Source: Eucalyptus grandis (taxonomy: Eukaryota; Streptophyta; Magnoliopsida; Myrtales; Myrtaceae). From it: 64,000 bases of DNA. The stretch lies in contig NC_052622.1 in the NCBI RefSeq assembly GCF_016545825.1, forward strand, positions 3,911,001-3,975,000, read 5' to 3'. This document shows positions 1-11,105 of the stretch, one piece after another. Position 1 is the stretch's first letter. Every line of letters starts with the position of its first letter. The notes below the pieces were generated by a model. The model saw only the letters and a program-made list of their open reading frames with translations. It ran no database searches and was not told the origin of the DNA. The translations under genes and the position numbers were made by a program.

Positions 1-975
1 AACCGAGAATAGACGGATAAAAAATGAATCGGAAAAAAAGAAATCCGAGTTACAACTAAAGCTTCCTGAGAACAATCCAAAGGGAAGTACATGCAGAAAC
101 TTAACATCTAAAGGATTGACTTACAAGGTGTTGTAGCAGCAAGAACGCTAGGCTCTTCATATCTGGGTGTTCGCTCAGACTTCTTGGAAATAACGCAACC
201 CATGACAAGTACTTACCTTGTTTTTTTCCCCCTGTATACACCTGTGAGCTCGAAACAGTGAAACTGTCCTGCGACATCTGCTAATGCCAGTTCGCAGGAG
301 AATGAGATGCTGCAAAATATGGATTCAGCTCAATTTGTGAGATCAAAAAGATTTTCTTTTACTACTTTGATTTTCAATCCACGTGATTACTCTTCTGAGG
401 TAATCAATGACTATAGAAGAGACTGCACCCACTGGTGCCATGGGATTGATGGTCCACACTGCAAGAATAGAGTCTAGACAACTACATGCAACACCAAATT
501 CAAGAACGGAGGTTTTCCACTCTGAATAGGGATTAATTGCACTGCTCGGAACGGTGTCTGGTACAGCTGGGTCATTTATATTTCGAGATAAATGACACGT
601 GAACTCCGTGTATGAGTGTACAACTTGAGTGCTAATGCTTAGTTATAGGAAATATAGAATCATTAAGCATTTTTGCTCTTGGTAAGCAGAATATAAGCAA
701 AAGTACTTTGTAGGAAATTGAATCATCATACCTCGAATTTCACATAATTCTCTTCGGCACTCTAATTAGGGGGATTCAGACTGTAGCAGGTCTGCCATGA
801 GACAACCTTGCAAATTTTCAGCTCAATATGAGGTATCCCCGTACCTGCACCCGCAACCATGTCTTATCTTATCGATATGGGTACATCAGTTCAACAGATG
901 AGTCAGACTAACTGCTAGGGACACAAAGAAAAGGAAAAGAAATTGTCAAGAAAGAGCATTGTAGCTTTGATTTGG
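1..975. repeat. Duplicated segment A: 5' part and upstream DNA of a CBL4-like gene
   Basis: This segment aligns by eye, with many small differences, to 32430-34150 beside the complete CBL gene. Shared runs include the exon 1 region, the stretch around 420-500 (compare 32850-32890 and 33620-33660) and the end near 960-975 (compare 34120-34140). The other copy carries an extra 725-bp hAT-type insertion that is absent here. After the LINE and the inverted-repeat element are removed, the homology resumes at 6871-7000 and again at 8041-8165. This indicates a tandem gene duplication followed by independent insertions. Confidence 0.85.
125..203 (-). CDS. CBL4/SOS3-like calcium sensor, first coding exon only (partial gene)
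   Basis: On the minus strand the ATG is at 203-201 and the exon reads 26 codons plus one base before a GTAAGT donor at 124. It encodes MGCVISKKSERTPRYEEPS and a few more residues. The MGC start followed by lysines is the N-myristoylation (Gly2) and S-acylation (Cys3) signal of CBL4/5/8-type sensors. Exon length (79 bp) and phase are identical to exon 1 of the complete paralogue at 32577-32655. Exons 2-8 would lie left of the window, so it cannot be said whether the gene is intact. CBL proteins bind Ca2+ and recruit CIPK kinases to membranes; CBL4/SOS3 acts in salt tolerance. A LINE lies about 770 bp upstream of this ATG. The exon itself shows no lesion. Confidence 0.75.
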
Positions 976-991
976 TTGCTGATGTATACTT
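976..991. repeat. Target-site duplication of the LINE, left copy
   Basis: TTGCTGATGTATACTT at 976-991 recurs as TTGCTAATGTATACTT at 6871-6886, with one mismatch. It directly abuts the T-run that is the poly(A) tail of the minus-strand LINE. The paralogous empty site near 34135-34150 carries a related sequence without the LINE. Confidence 0.85.
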
Positions 992-1171
992 TTTTTTTTT
1001 TTGGTCAAAATAGAACTTTCATATCTATATAACCGGTAAATTACACCCTGAAGCAACAGTATCCGCGACCAAGAGATCAAGCAAAGCAGCAAGGGGGTTA
1101 AAAAGCCAAATCTGGGCCAAGAAAGCATTGCTGTGGGCCTTCGCAGCCCAGTCGGCAACCCTATTCGCTTC

Positions 1172-4100
1172 TCACCTACAGTGATTCAGCATTAGGTTAG
1201 GAAACCGTGAAAGCAAAAAGATAGCATCCGCTTGCAGCGAGCGAAGCTCCCATGGCGTCGATCCTTCATTTTGCACAGCTTCTATGAGAATAAGGCAGTT
1301 CGTTTCAAGCTCGATCTTGCGGTCTTGTAGATGCCGACTCAGCAGGTGATCAAGGGTATAGGTGAGTGCTTTAAACTCCATTTCCAGAGACAAGTGAGAT
1401 CGAAAAGAGTTTGAATACAGATCAGTGATTCTACCTTGACTTTCTTTGCAGACACACGCCATTGATCCCTCTGTGCTTCCCGGATGATATGCCCCATCAA
1501 TATTAAATTTAATAACTGCTGGATTAGGAGGTTGCCACAGATGATCAGGGTTGAAAATCTCCCTTCTGGAGCGCGAAGAAGTAACCGCAGGAAACACAGA
1601 AGCTCCGATCTGAGCGATCGCCAACTCCACTACGAGATTGGGGTCTGGTTCTTGATCACGAAAGACATAATTGTTGCACATCCACCAGATTTGCCACAGA
1701 GTATTGGCAATCAATTCAATGCCAAGTATAGTTTTTGATGGGGCTGCGCCTTCTGTGGTTGTTCTTTCCGATAACCAGTGGTCCATACGATGGACATATT
1801 GAGGGGAAAAGAAAACATTAATCTTCGGGTTTGTCCAAACAGCTCGGGTCCACGAACAATGGAGGAAAAGGTGCTCGATGGTTTCGGGAGCTTGCTGATG
1901 ACAAAGCCGACAGCAGGGGTCCTCAACAATGTGTCTACGATAGAGATTGGCTCTAGTAGCAATCGCATTCCTGACAAACCGCCCAGGTAAACATCCTGAC
2001 TTTTGGTGTAGTTTTCAATTTCCATATTCTTTGCCAAAGGGATTTAGGAGTTTGATAGGATGTAGAAGTATTGTTACCTGTGGAGAGGTCTACTGCATTG
2101 AGAATGTTGTGGTATCCGCTCTTTACTATATAGACACCATTTTTTGTAGCTGTCCATATCAATTTATTTGTGGAAACTAGAGGGCTGATTGGAATTTGTA
2201 GAGCTTGTTCAGTAATGTTGTCTCCAAATAGTCTAAGGAGCAGAGTCTGGTTCCAATCATGGTGTATCGGGTCGATAAGATCCGCCACCAGCATTGGTTC
2301 CTCAAGAGTCTTGGGGCCATAGAGAATTCCCATCGGTAGCCAGCGATCACCTCTTATGTGAATGTTTTGACCATTACCAACTGACCAACACAATTGGGGA
2401 GAGATAGCATCTCTACTCGACAATAAGCTCTTCCATCCCCAGGAGGGACGAGAACCTGGTGTCACCGAGAGAAAGTCTATTGTAGGAAAATACAACCCTT
2501 TAAATAGTTGATTCCATAGAGCGTTAGGTTGTTGCAATAAGCGCCAAGCATGCTTTCCAAGCATAACTTTGTTAAAAGCTATAAGGTCACGGAAGCCCAA
2601 CTCACTAGTATCTTTGCTTCCTTTCAATACATCCCAACTACGCCAATGCATACCTGCCTTATTCTGATAATTTCTCCACCAGAATCTTGCAATACTTTTC
2701 TTTATTGATTTACAAATTGACAAAGGGATCTAAAAGATAGACATAGTATAGTGTGGCAAAGCTTGTATAACAGATTTGATTAGAACTTCCTTACCACCAT
2801 TGGATATCAGCTTACTTTTCCATCCTTTCGTCTTAGTATGGACTCGTGCCTGTAGCCAAGAAAACATCTCCCTCTTTGAACGGCCCCATTCAGAAGGTAT
2901 TCCCAAATACTTACCATTGCAACACAGGCAATCGAAGTTCCCCTGACATATTTTCTTGTAAGCTAGACGGACAATATTTGCTAAAAATAATACCAGACTT
3001 GTTTCGATTCACTATTTGACCAGTGGCCAAACAGTATTGATTGATAATTGCTGCAAGATTTTGACATTCTATTATTATCCCGTCAAGGAAAAAGATTGCA
3101 TCATCTGCGAAAAATAGATGGGAAAGGTTGGGACACCACCTATTAAACTTGATGCCTTTAAGATGTCCCACACTAACTGCTTGATTGATTAAAGTTGAAA
3201 GGACATTTGCCATCAAAATAAATAGATATGGAGATAAAGGATCACCCTGTCGGAGGCCGCGAGAAGGAGTAAAGTAAGGCAAGGGTTCGCCATTGAATTT
3301 CACACTAAAAGTTGTTGTTGTCACACATTGCATAATCCATTGAACCTAGATAGTATGAAATCCCAATTTCAAAAGATAATCGTGAAGGAAATCCCACTCA
3401 ACTCTGTCATATGCCTTTTGCATATCTATCTTTAGGATTGCATTGAATTTCTTAGTTCTCTGCCTGGTCTGGTGAAGAACCTCTTGAATGATTAAAATAT
3501 TGTCTTGAATCTGTTGTCCACTCACAAAGGCTGACTATTCCTTGGATATTAAAGAATTCAAACAAAGTTTAAGACGGTTGGCTAGTACCTTAGAGATAAC
3601 TTTGTAGGCAAAATTGCATAGGCTTATAAGGCGATATTGCTCCAATTGCTCTGGATGAGGCGTCTTAGGGATCAAGGCAATAAAGGTTTGATTGAGCTTG
3701 GAAGGCATCTAAGCTGAGAGAAAGAAATGGTGCACTAGGAGCACAAGATCATCCTTAATAATGTCCTAGTGTTTTTGGTAAAAAAAATCCATTTAATCCA
3801 TCCAGGCTAGGAGCCTTGGTAGCCCCCAACTGAAATGTTGCTTGTTTTACCTCCTCAATGGTTGCCATGGCAATCAACTGATCATTCATTTCAGAGGATA
3901 CGAGTTGCTGACATTGGTCAAGGATAGGGCCATAATTCCTAGACCCTCAAGATGTATATAATTAGAAAAATAAGCAGTAGTCATACCTTGTAGCGCTTTG
4001 GGGTCTCGAATCCAATTCTGATTTGCGTTTTGCAGCATCGTAATGCGATTTCTATTTCTTCTCTGGATTGTGGACGCATGAAAGAACCGCATATTCTTAT

Positions 4101-5195
4101 CCCCCCATTGCAACCATTGTATTCTTGATCTCATTGCCCAATATTGCTCTTCCATTTGCCAAGTCTTTTTAATTTCCTCTCTGATAGTTGATGCTTCCTC
4201 TCTATAATTAGAGAAGCTTGGTTGGTTGGTCAAGTCTTGTAGCTGTTGTTTTAATGCAATCACCCTGGCATGCCCATTTGAAAATTTCTTATGACTCCAC
4301 TTAGATAGAGCGGTGATGACTTTCTGTATCTTGGCAATGAAAACCGGATGAGCTGCATAATGTGAACTCCATACCTTTGATATAATCTCACGACATTTAG
4401 CTTCGTCATTCTAGTAGGCTTCGAAATGAAAAAGCTTAGTGTGTCATTTATAAGTGGCTGAAGTTTGTATGATCAAAGCGCTATGATCGAAACCTACAGC
4501 AGGTGCAAAAACCTCTGCTTTTGGAAACATGAGGCACCAATCCATTGAACACAATACTCAATCCAGTCTTTCCTTCACAAGCTCTTCACCTTCTCTATTA
4601 TTCGTCCAGGTGATTTTACACCCTTTACTCTCTAGTTCCATAAGCTCACAATCATTCAGGATAGCACGAAAAGATAGCATCCTAGATAAGTCTGCAGGTC
4701 ATTTACCAAACTTCTCCCAAGGATAGAGAAAATCATTAAAATCTCCAGCACACAGCAAAGAGAAATTATTCATACGGCTAAACATCCTAAGTTCATCCCA
4801 AAAGATCTATCTTTGTTGATAGTTATAAGGAGCATGAAGACATATTAGGCGAAAAGATCTGTCTTCCTAGACTATCCTGCAAGTCATATCAACCATATGT
4901 TGTGAAGAAGAGCCACTTCTATAGATACCTGATCATTCCACATCACCGATAATCCTCCGGCCAAACCAGCTGGGTTGAGAATATATGAATGCTAAAAATG
5001 TAGGGTAGTCTGAATTCGTTGAAGCTTAACTTTAGGGTTTTTCATTTCCATTAAAAATACTATATCGGGCTTTTTTGTGGCCGTTATGGCCTTTAAAGCC
5101 TGAACTGTCAGGGCATTGCCCAAGCCCTGACAGTTCCAAGTGATTATCTTCATTTGTGAGGTGGTGGCTGTTGAGGGCCAGCCACCATAGCCCAA
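1172..5195 (-). pseudogene. LINE ORF2 (endonuclease, reverse transcriptase, RNase H), broken
   Basis: Start is at 5195. The amino end (to 4992) has MKIITWNCQGLGN, typical of the EEP endonuclease domain. A linker segment lies at 3886-4263 (LQWGDKNMRFFHASTIQRRN). The reverse transcriptase core at 2911-3333 shows GLRQGDPLSPYLFILMANVL and the catalytic FADD. The 1953-2723 piece holds the RT thumb and the zf-RVT region. RNase H at 1172-1786 starts at FNIDGAY, with E in MEFKAL. The third acidic position reads ETNC where plant LINE RNase H normally has ETD, so a catalytic Asp may be Asn. Stops and frameshifts separate the pieces, so the polyprotein cannot be translated whole. Confidence 0.85.
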
Positions 5196-5303
5196 GTGTG
5201 AGCTTCCCCTATTTCACGCACAGGGGTATTCAGTAATTTTGCTTCATCCAGGTCACGAAGAACTACACCCTTTATGTCATATGGAAAATATCGTTTCTGT
5301 TTT

Positions 5304-6410
5304 TTAGCCACTCACCTTTGGTGGCAATCTATAACTCTTTGTTTTCTTGTATTGTTTGAAATCCATAGTGGATGATTGAATCCCCTTCATTTTATCTATT
5401 ACAGGAATAAGCGCTGTATGAAGATGAGTCCCTTCCATGATCGGCTCTTGATTTACCCGATGTACAGATGCTGTAACTCCATGATATGAAATAAGGGCTT
5501 GTCTGGCCCTTGTTTCTGCAGCAATAGCGATTGGTGGGGGCAAGAGTGGGATAATCAGAAGCTGGGAAGGGAGCGTCTCAGGTATACTATCTTCTAGCGG
5601 ATCCGAGAGATTTGGAGGGTTATAAAATGTTTGCCAATAAGGATTAGCTTCTTTAACTTCAACTTTAAGCCATGGGCCATAAGCCATAGTGTCCCCTCCT
5701 TCAAATTTGGACTCATTATAGGGGATCTCTTTGCAATATGTAGCATAATGGCCCAACCTTCGCAAGAGTAACAAAAATGGGAAAGTCGCTCATAGTGAAA
5801 GTCAATCCAGAACAATTTCTCCTCTATTTGAATCAGCTTACCTGTCCTTAAAGGTTCCTATAATTTCAGTTCAACCCTCGCCCTAGCAGTTCGTGAAGTC
5901 AGTCCCATCTTTAGTATCAACTCGCACTTCTATTATCCTACCAATATCTTGCACTGCCTTGATAATCATCTTTTCAGTTGTCCATTCCAAAGGCAGACCA
6001 AAGATTTGTACCCAGAAAGCACAGCTTGAAAAATCATAACAATGCAGTGGAGTATTAGACTGCCATGGCTTTACTAGTACTAGATGACCCGAAAAGAGCC
6101 AGGGACCTCCAGCAAGAACACACTATTTATCGGCATTAGAATGGAATTTAGCTATATAAAAGCCATCTTCATGTTGTGAAATGTCAACCCGTTCAGTTTT
6201 CCATGCTTTCTTAATTGTACTATGGAACACCAGGAAATTTACAGTTGGATTTGATAGAATTCTGCACAACAAAATTAAGCCACATTCCTCTAATTTTGCA
6301 AGTGAGGATTCTTCATCCCAGAAGTCTATTTCCTTTTCTGTTGTAAGTCTACCCAATCTTGAGCAGAGAGCAGCTAGGCGAGCAAAATCACTATGTTCTA
6401 CTGAGTCCAT
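5304..6410 (-). pseudogene. LINE ORF1 (DUF4283 domain plus CCHC zinc knuckle), broken
   Basis: The ATG at 6410 opens 95 codons (to 6123) rich in the DUF4283 pattern (for example LILLCRILSNPTVNFLVF), the nucleic-acid-binding gag-like domain of plant LINEs. Later pieces lie in other frames. Around 5735-5800 the zinc knuckle is split: CYSC is read in one frame (5594-5815), while LGHYATYC is read in another (5304-5774), so a frameshift lies inside the knuckle. The remainder runs as a low-complexity linker to a stop at 5304. The product would be an RNA-binding chaperone for LINE transcripts. It is non-functional as it stands. Confidence 0.75.
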
Positions 6411-6870
6411 TACTCAGCCAGGATAGCATTTAAAGAGAATAGGGACAAGCGGAATTTGGGTCGAAGCTAAAGATATACAATCTGCTAAATTCATCGATAT
6501 ACAAAAGCCCCACATGCAAAAAGAATTTCTACCGAAAACTACTTAGGATTTTATAAGAGAACATGGGATTATGATTATACAGTAAAACAAACCAAGTGGG
6601 ATTGAAGATGGGGAGGCGAAGGAGAACATCAGCTTCAAATTCCAACCCACCATCAAGTTTGGAAGGAATCGCAGCAGTCATGAAACCAGTAATTTGGATG
6701 AAAAATAGAGGAGGACCGCCATGGGAGTGGATGTGATGAAAGTGAGAAGGGTCGGAGAAAAGTGATAATGTAATTTGGGGATTAGGGTTTTAAAAAGCTT
6801 AAGTAGCCATGGGCAAACGAAACTCCGCATGTCGAGAGGGATATTCTTTGCATTTCGGGAGAGGGATTTT

Positions 6871-6886
6871 TTGCTAATGTATACTT
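6871..6886. repeat. Target-site duplication of the LINE, right copy
   Basis: This is the partner of 976-991 with one mismatch. It is followed by sequence that continues the homology to the paralogous locus (6887-6960 against 34155-34240: the shared run includes AGTAAATCACCA). Confidence 0.85.
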
Positions 6887-7025
6887 GAATGGACACTATC
6901 ATAGTATTTGATGTCAATAGCGAACAACAAGCATCAGTAAATCACCAGATTAAAGGTCAATAGAACCTATCTGTCTCAAAGGAAGAAACTAATGTAATAA
7001 TAATAGGATAAGTACATTATCAATA

Positions 7026-8031
7026 CCATAAGTTGTGTACGGCGCTCATTTTGATGCCAAAAGTTTCTGTTGATCACTTAAGTGCCAAAAAGTTTGAAAA
7101 ATGCTCACTTTGGTGCCAACTCCGATCCGATTGGCCGGAAATTCGACGTGGCACATTTTTTATTAATTTTTGAAGCTGATGTGGCTCACCGGAGAGTATA
7201 GTCAGCATCCTAACACCAAAACGATGTCATTTGGTGTCTCCCCCAATTCAAAACCCAAACACCAAAACGATGCCGTTCGCCGTCCTCGACAGCCCCCGTG
7301 CTCGGCGGTCGCGGCTCCGACCCCAACCCCGACAATGGCCACTCAGCGGCCGCAGCTCTGACCCCGACCCCGACCTTGACCCCGACCATGACGATGGCCA
7401 CTCGGTGGCCGTGGCTCCAACCTTGACCCCGACGATGGCCACTCGGCGGCTGTGGCTCCGACCCCGACCCCAATCCCGACAACAGCCACTCGGCAGCCAA
7501 GTCGAAGGCCGTGATCTAGCCAATGCTCGGGGAGGCCACCGATGAGTGCGCCGCCATTGATGTCTCCCTCTCCATCTTTGATCTCCTCGACGACTACCTG
7601 GCCTACGTCTTTCAGTACCTTGGCTTCGGCGACTGAGGCTGGTGCTCCTCCGTGTGCCATCGAGGACATCCAAATAGCGTCGAGCAATAGTGGCTGAGCG
7701 AGCGACGGCAACCCAGCAACGACGGAGGCGAGTGACAAAACCCTAATTTTAATCCCCAAATAAAAAAAAAATCCCCAAATGAGTTAAACGACGTCATTTT
7801 TGTGAGGCCATCCATGAAGAATAGCAAAATGACGCCGTTTTCTTAAGGAGGACCGAAAACGACATTGTTTAAGGCATTGTCGATTTTTTTTTTTTTTAAA
7901 AAGCCACATAATCATTTTGGCTGGAATCTTTCACCGGTGGCACCAAAGTGATCGTTTTTCCTCCGATTTGGTACTTAAGTTATCCGAAGGAAACTTTTGG
8001 CACCAAAGTGAGCACCGTACACAACTTATGG
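7026..8031. mobile_element. Non-autonomous DNA transposon with long terminal inverted repeats (Mutator-like, tentative)
   Basis: The left end CCATAAGTTGTGTACGG and the right end (complement of CCGTACACAACTTATGG) are inverted copies. The inverted similarity extends about 90-100 bp inwards, with motifs such as CACTTAAGT and CACTTTGGTGCC. The element sits between two parts of the CBL upstream homology, so it is an insertion. I could not find a clear 9-bp target duplication. The interior is GC-rich and has open frames in several phases, but they are compositional. No transposase motif is visible. Confidence 0.7.
7310..7510. repeat. GC-rich degenerate minisatellite inside the inverted-repeat element
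   Basis: A unit of about 55-60 bp built on GATGGCCACTCGGCGGC, GTGGCTCCGACC and CCGACCCCGACC recurs about three to four times with variation. It creates long overlapping open frames on both strands that should not be called genes. Confidence 0.6.
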
Positions 8032-8040
8032 CATTAGGTG

Positions 8041-8165
8041 CTCTGCAAGTCTTGGAACTTCTCTACTTCTCTGAGAACAGAGGCTAGCTTCCTCGTTTCA
8101 TCTCCCTCCCTCCCTCACTAGTTCAGAGGTCAAAACTTGTCTTGTCCTGCGGTTACGGCCACTTG
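8041..8165. repeat. Degenerate third copy of the promoter/leader-like block
   Basis: Parts match 35590-35840: GGAACTTCTC followed by GAGAACAGAG, then AGCTT, a CTCCCTCCCTCCCTC tract, and CTTGTCCTGCGGTTACGGCC (compare CTTGTCCTTCAGCAACGGCC at 35815). It places the same block upstream of both CBL4-like genes. The 144-bp unit found at the other two loci is not recognisable here. Confidence 0.6.
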
Positions 8166-8314
8166 TATTGCATGGGCGGACAGATCCACAACTTTCCTAC
8201 ATCAAATCTAAGTTTTAGCATTTGTATAGTTTGATCCTTAGATCTATTTCCATGCAACCAAATCATCTATCCCTCTTTGAATTTGTACACTTGGTCTTTC
8301 TATGTGTCATCATT

Positions 8315-9290
8315 GAGATAGCTAGTATAAGCACCTAGAGGGGGGTAAATAGGTGTAAAAATATTTTCTCGAAATAAGAGAGCAATACTAAAACAGACAA
8401 TAGAAAGCAAGTTCTATTTTCGTTAACAAAGTGAATTATGATCAAAGTAAAGTAGAGAGTAGGGAAGAGAAAATGAACACAGAAATTATAGTGGTTCGGC
8501 TTATTCCAAGCCTACGTCCACTCTTCCGCACTGACAACCCACCGGCTGGATTTCACTATGAACAAAAGAGTTGTTACAGTAAGGTTCTCCTTGATTCCAT
8601 AGTGTAGATACTCTACCACACTTCCTCAAGGTTTCTCAAGAATATGGACTCTCTTTTGCGTACAAGATTTCGCTCAGAAAATGAATTGACTAAGAACAAA
8701 GAGCTTCAGACTTTGGAATTCTTCTATTGCGCACACACTCAAACAACTGGAACGTCTTTCTTATATACTCCTTTATGCCATCATACCCATTGGCATTTAC
8801 CAAAGGAATTCTTCCAATCTTTCCGTTGGACAGAATCAATTAGGAAGATCATTCGAGCTATTTAAGGAACATGTCGATAGCCCATCAATCCTGCTCGCCC
8901 ATACAATCAAGATCTCGGTTTCTATAAGTAGAACCTTCCAAGTATACTTCGCCAATCATCGGATCCTCAATCTTTGAATCAATAAAGGATTCCATTATGT
9001 CATATCCAGCCAAGAGATCTTCTCCAGTCAATAAGGTCAAATCCTTAACGAAACATCCAGTCCTGGATAGCCTTTCTTCGACGGATTAGAAACTGTCAAT
9101 GAGAATAGACTTTGAGTCTTGAGTCTAGCAGTCCGGAGGTCTTCAGACTTTAAATAGCAGAGTCCACAAATCTTCAGACTAGACTGATGGAAACGTTTTG
9201 TCAGCTTCAAAATACTCCAGGAAGATTTCTCCAACAATCGTTACTAACACCGTCAAATTGCTCATGTGGTGTCTTGACTTAGCACTTACA
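8315..9290. mobile_element. LTR-like fragment, possibly a solo copia LTR
   Basis: The segment begins with a run close to GCACCTAGAGGGGGG followed by TAAATAGGTG. This resembles the start of many plant copia (SIRE/Maximus-like) LTRs. It continues with CTACG, CTTCGG and AGACTTT-rich text of that kind. No paired LTR, primer-binding site or coding domain is present and the ends are uncertain. Confidence 0.4.
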
Positions 9291-9329
9291 TATCCACCAG
9301 CTTGATGAGGGGGCGTTCTTCTTCCCTTG

Positions 9330-9480
9330 TGACCATGGCGAGGGCCACTTGACTCTTGGAGAGGGTATGAGGCTCTAGCGTGAGCGCGCGACACTTGCTG
9401 TTGCCTCCGTGAAGGGTAAGAGGTCCTAACCTTATGCTCATGAGAGTTAGGTGACCCTCAAGAGGTTTTTTAGCGCCCCG
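9330..9480. repeat. Dispersed repeat shared with 44870-45075
   Basis: Both places share GGCCACTTGACTCT or close variants, GTGTTGCC or GTTGCC, GGTCCTAACCTTATGCTC or TCTAACCTTATGCTC, and TTAGGTGACCCT, in the same order. Similarity is patchy. I see no coding potential. Confidence 0.5.
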
Positions 9481-9499
9481 TCAAGGCAAGATACCCGTG

Positions 9500-10420
9500 G
9501 TGTGCCACATCATCATTTTGACGGTAGCGGTAACCATCCAAAAACATAAACTCTGAGGTCCAAATTGCACAATTAGTAAAAATTTAGAAGACGAAGAGTG
9601 TGCGTAATGCAATTTCACACCGCAGCAAATTGAGAATGTATTAGTAAAATTTAGTAAATTCAAGGGAGGGCACACAAGTGCAAGATAATTTTGATCCCAT
9701 GTTTTGTGAGGTGCAAACAACTTTATGATTGGCGGTCCTAACTTTGATTCTCAATTTACCTAACCCCTGATGCCGGTGCATAATTTTATCAATTTGGAGG
9801 TTAAAGGCGCGTGATGTCGAGGTATCTGAGAATGGGATTACTCACTCTGTTTATTTTCATAAATAGTTAGTGTAGTTGATTTTAAGTTAAGAAAAGTCAG
9901 GGAATTTTCTTCTTTTTTTCCCTTGAGATAAACCCATTTTCAAAAAGCAAATCTTTAACCCTAATAATTCTTTAGTAACATTTTACACTGGAGTGACTGG
10001 ACGGCCTCCTCCATTATTGATACCGATACCGTTATCTATGCTGTCGATAGTAGGATGGAATCTGCTGTCAAGTTTCTCTTTTTTATTTGTTGGCGCGCAC
10101 TAGCATAAGGATCGTGTTAAGAACTGTCTTGAATTACTTTCTAAGGACACCTTACAGTAAAAGGTTCAGTTTTCAAATCATGGTTTATCCATATCACTTC
10201 AAAAGCCACTAAATTCAAAGTTACCTTTTTCGCATATAATTACTTAAGAGTTCTCCTAAAACCGATCTCTATCTAAACTCTCTCAGAAAAATCTTGATCT
10301 TTTGCATAATGTCGTTTGTCAGCGTACACTAATGATTTGTAGAAATTTATTTAATCCCTATCACGTACTATTTATTTGATATGGAATTTCAAAGTAAAAA
10401 AAATAAAAATTTATATATAT
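9500..10420. repeat. Segmental duplicate of 51000-51830 and 52190-52420
   Basis: Matching landmarks occur in the same order: CTAACTTTGATTCTCAATTTA (compare 51260), AATTTGGAGGTTA (compare 51304), a TTTATTTTCATAAA run (compare 51590), AGTTAGGGAGTTTTC-like text, and ATTCAAAGT...TACCTTT (compare 52230). The right copy carries an extra inserted MITE at 51866-52187. A further fragment of the last part occurs at 36425-36550. No gene is visible in this AT-rich stretch. Confidence 0.65.
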
Positions 10421-10606
10421 ATATATAATATTTGAGATTTTTCATTGGACTTTCACATCATTATCTTTCCTTTTTTAATTATTTTTCCTTTTTCTAGGAT
10501 ATTTTTTATCTTATGATGAGGGAGCAATAATAGTGATCGGAATGAAATCATCAATGGATCATAAAGTGCGAGCCATGAAGTTCACATTGCTAATTCGAGC
10601 ACGAAT

Positions 10607-11097
10607 AATAATCATTCTAATCAAAAATTAATTTTTAGAATAGAAATAGAAAAATCTATTTTTATTTTTGAATGAGTTTCTAAGCAAAAATATGTGTTTG
10701 ATAATGATACAAGTTTATGTTTCCAAAATAAAAATTCATTTAATAACGACATAAAATTTCTTCCTTTCGAATGGCAAAGAATGCCGGGAGCCAGCCGATG
10801 ATGGCGACTAGCGGTGCCAACTAGCGACGGCGGCGAACGATGGGCAGCTACGACGGGCGGTGGCAAGTGGACGACCAACTAGTAGCAAGGATGAGCAATG
10901 AGAAGAGTTTTTATTTCTCATTTATATTATAGAAATATGTAAGTAAAAAAAATTACTTCTCATTTATGTTCTAGACCTATTTCTAGAATAAAAATTTATT
11001 CTAAAAATAGAAAAATGAAATTATTTTACGAAACGAATTTTTATTTTAGAAATAAGTTTGGAATATAAATAATTGGAATAAAAATAGAATGATTATT
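10607..11097. mobile_element. MITE-like element, family 1
   Basis: The ends are inverted: AATAATCATTCT at 10607 and AGAATGATTATT at 11086. The inner AT-rich arms are also imperfectly inverted (TTTAGAATAGAAATAGAAAA near 10635 against ATTCTAAAAATAG near 10990). A GC-richer middle at 10780-10880 resembles the GGCAAGCGGTAGACAGTGGC type of text in the family member at 13280. No transposase is encoded. Confidence 0.6.
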
Positions 11098-11105
11098 AAG
11101 TCTTA

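Larger units (their letters stand above)
991..6870 (-). mobile_element. Near full-length plant L1-type LINE (non-LTR retrotransposon)
   Basis: The element is about 5.9 kb and inserted in minus orientation. Its poly(A) tail shows as a T-run at 989-1002 and a 16-bp target duplication flanks it. Reading from 6870 down it has an ORF1 region with a DUF4283-like domain and a zinc knuckle, then ORF2 with apurinic endonuclease, reverse transcriptase, zf-RVT and RNase H regions. Several frameshifts and stops break both ORFs, so it is not autonomous now. Because the 5' end is nearly complete and the target duplication has one mismatch, it is not an ancient insertion. It splits the upstream region of the CBL4-like gene at the left edge. 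Confidence 0.9.

Noticed and set aside
7210..7759. Four overlapping 96-141 codon frames
   Set aside because: They come from the GC-rich minisatellite inside an inverted-repeat element.
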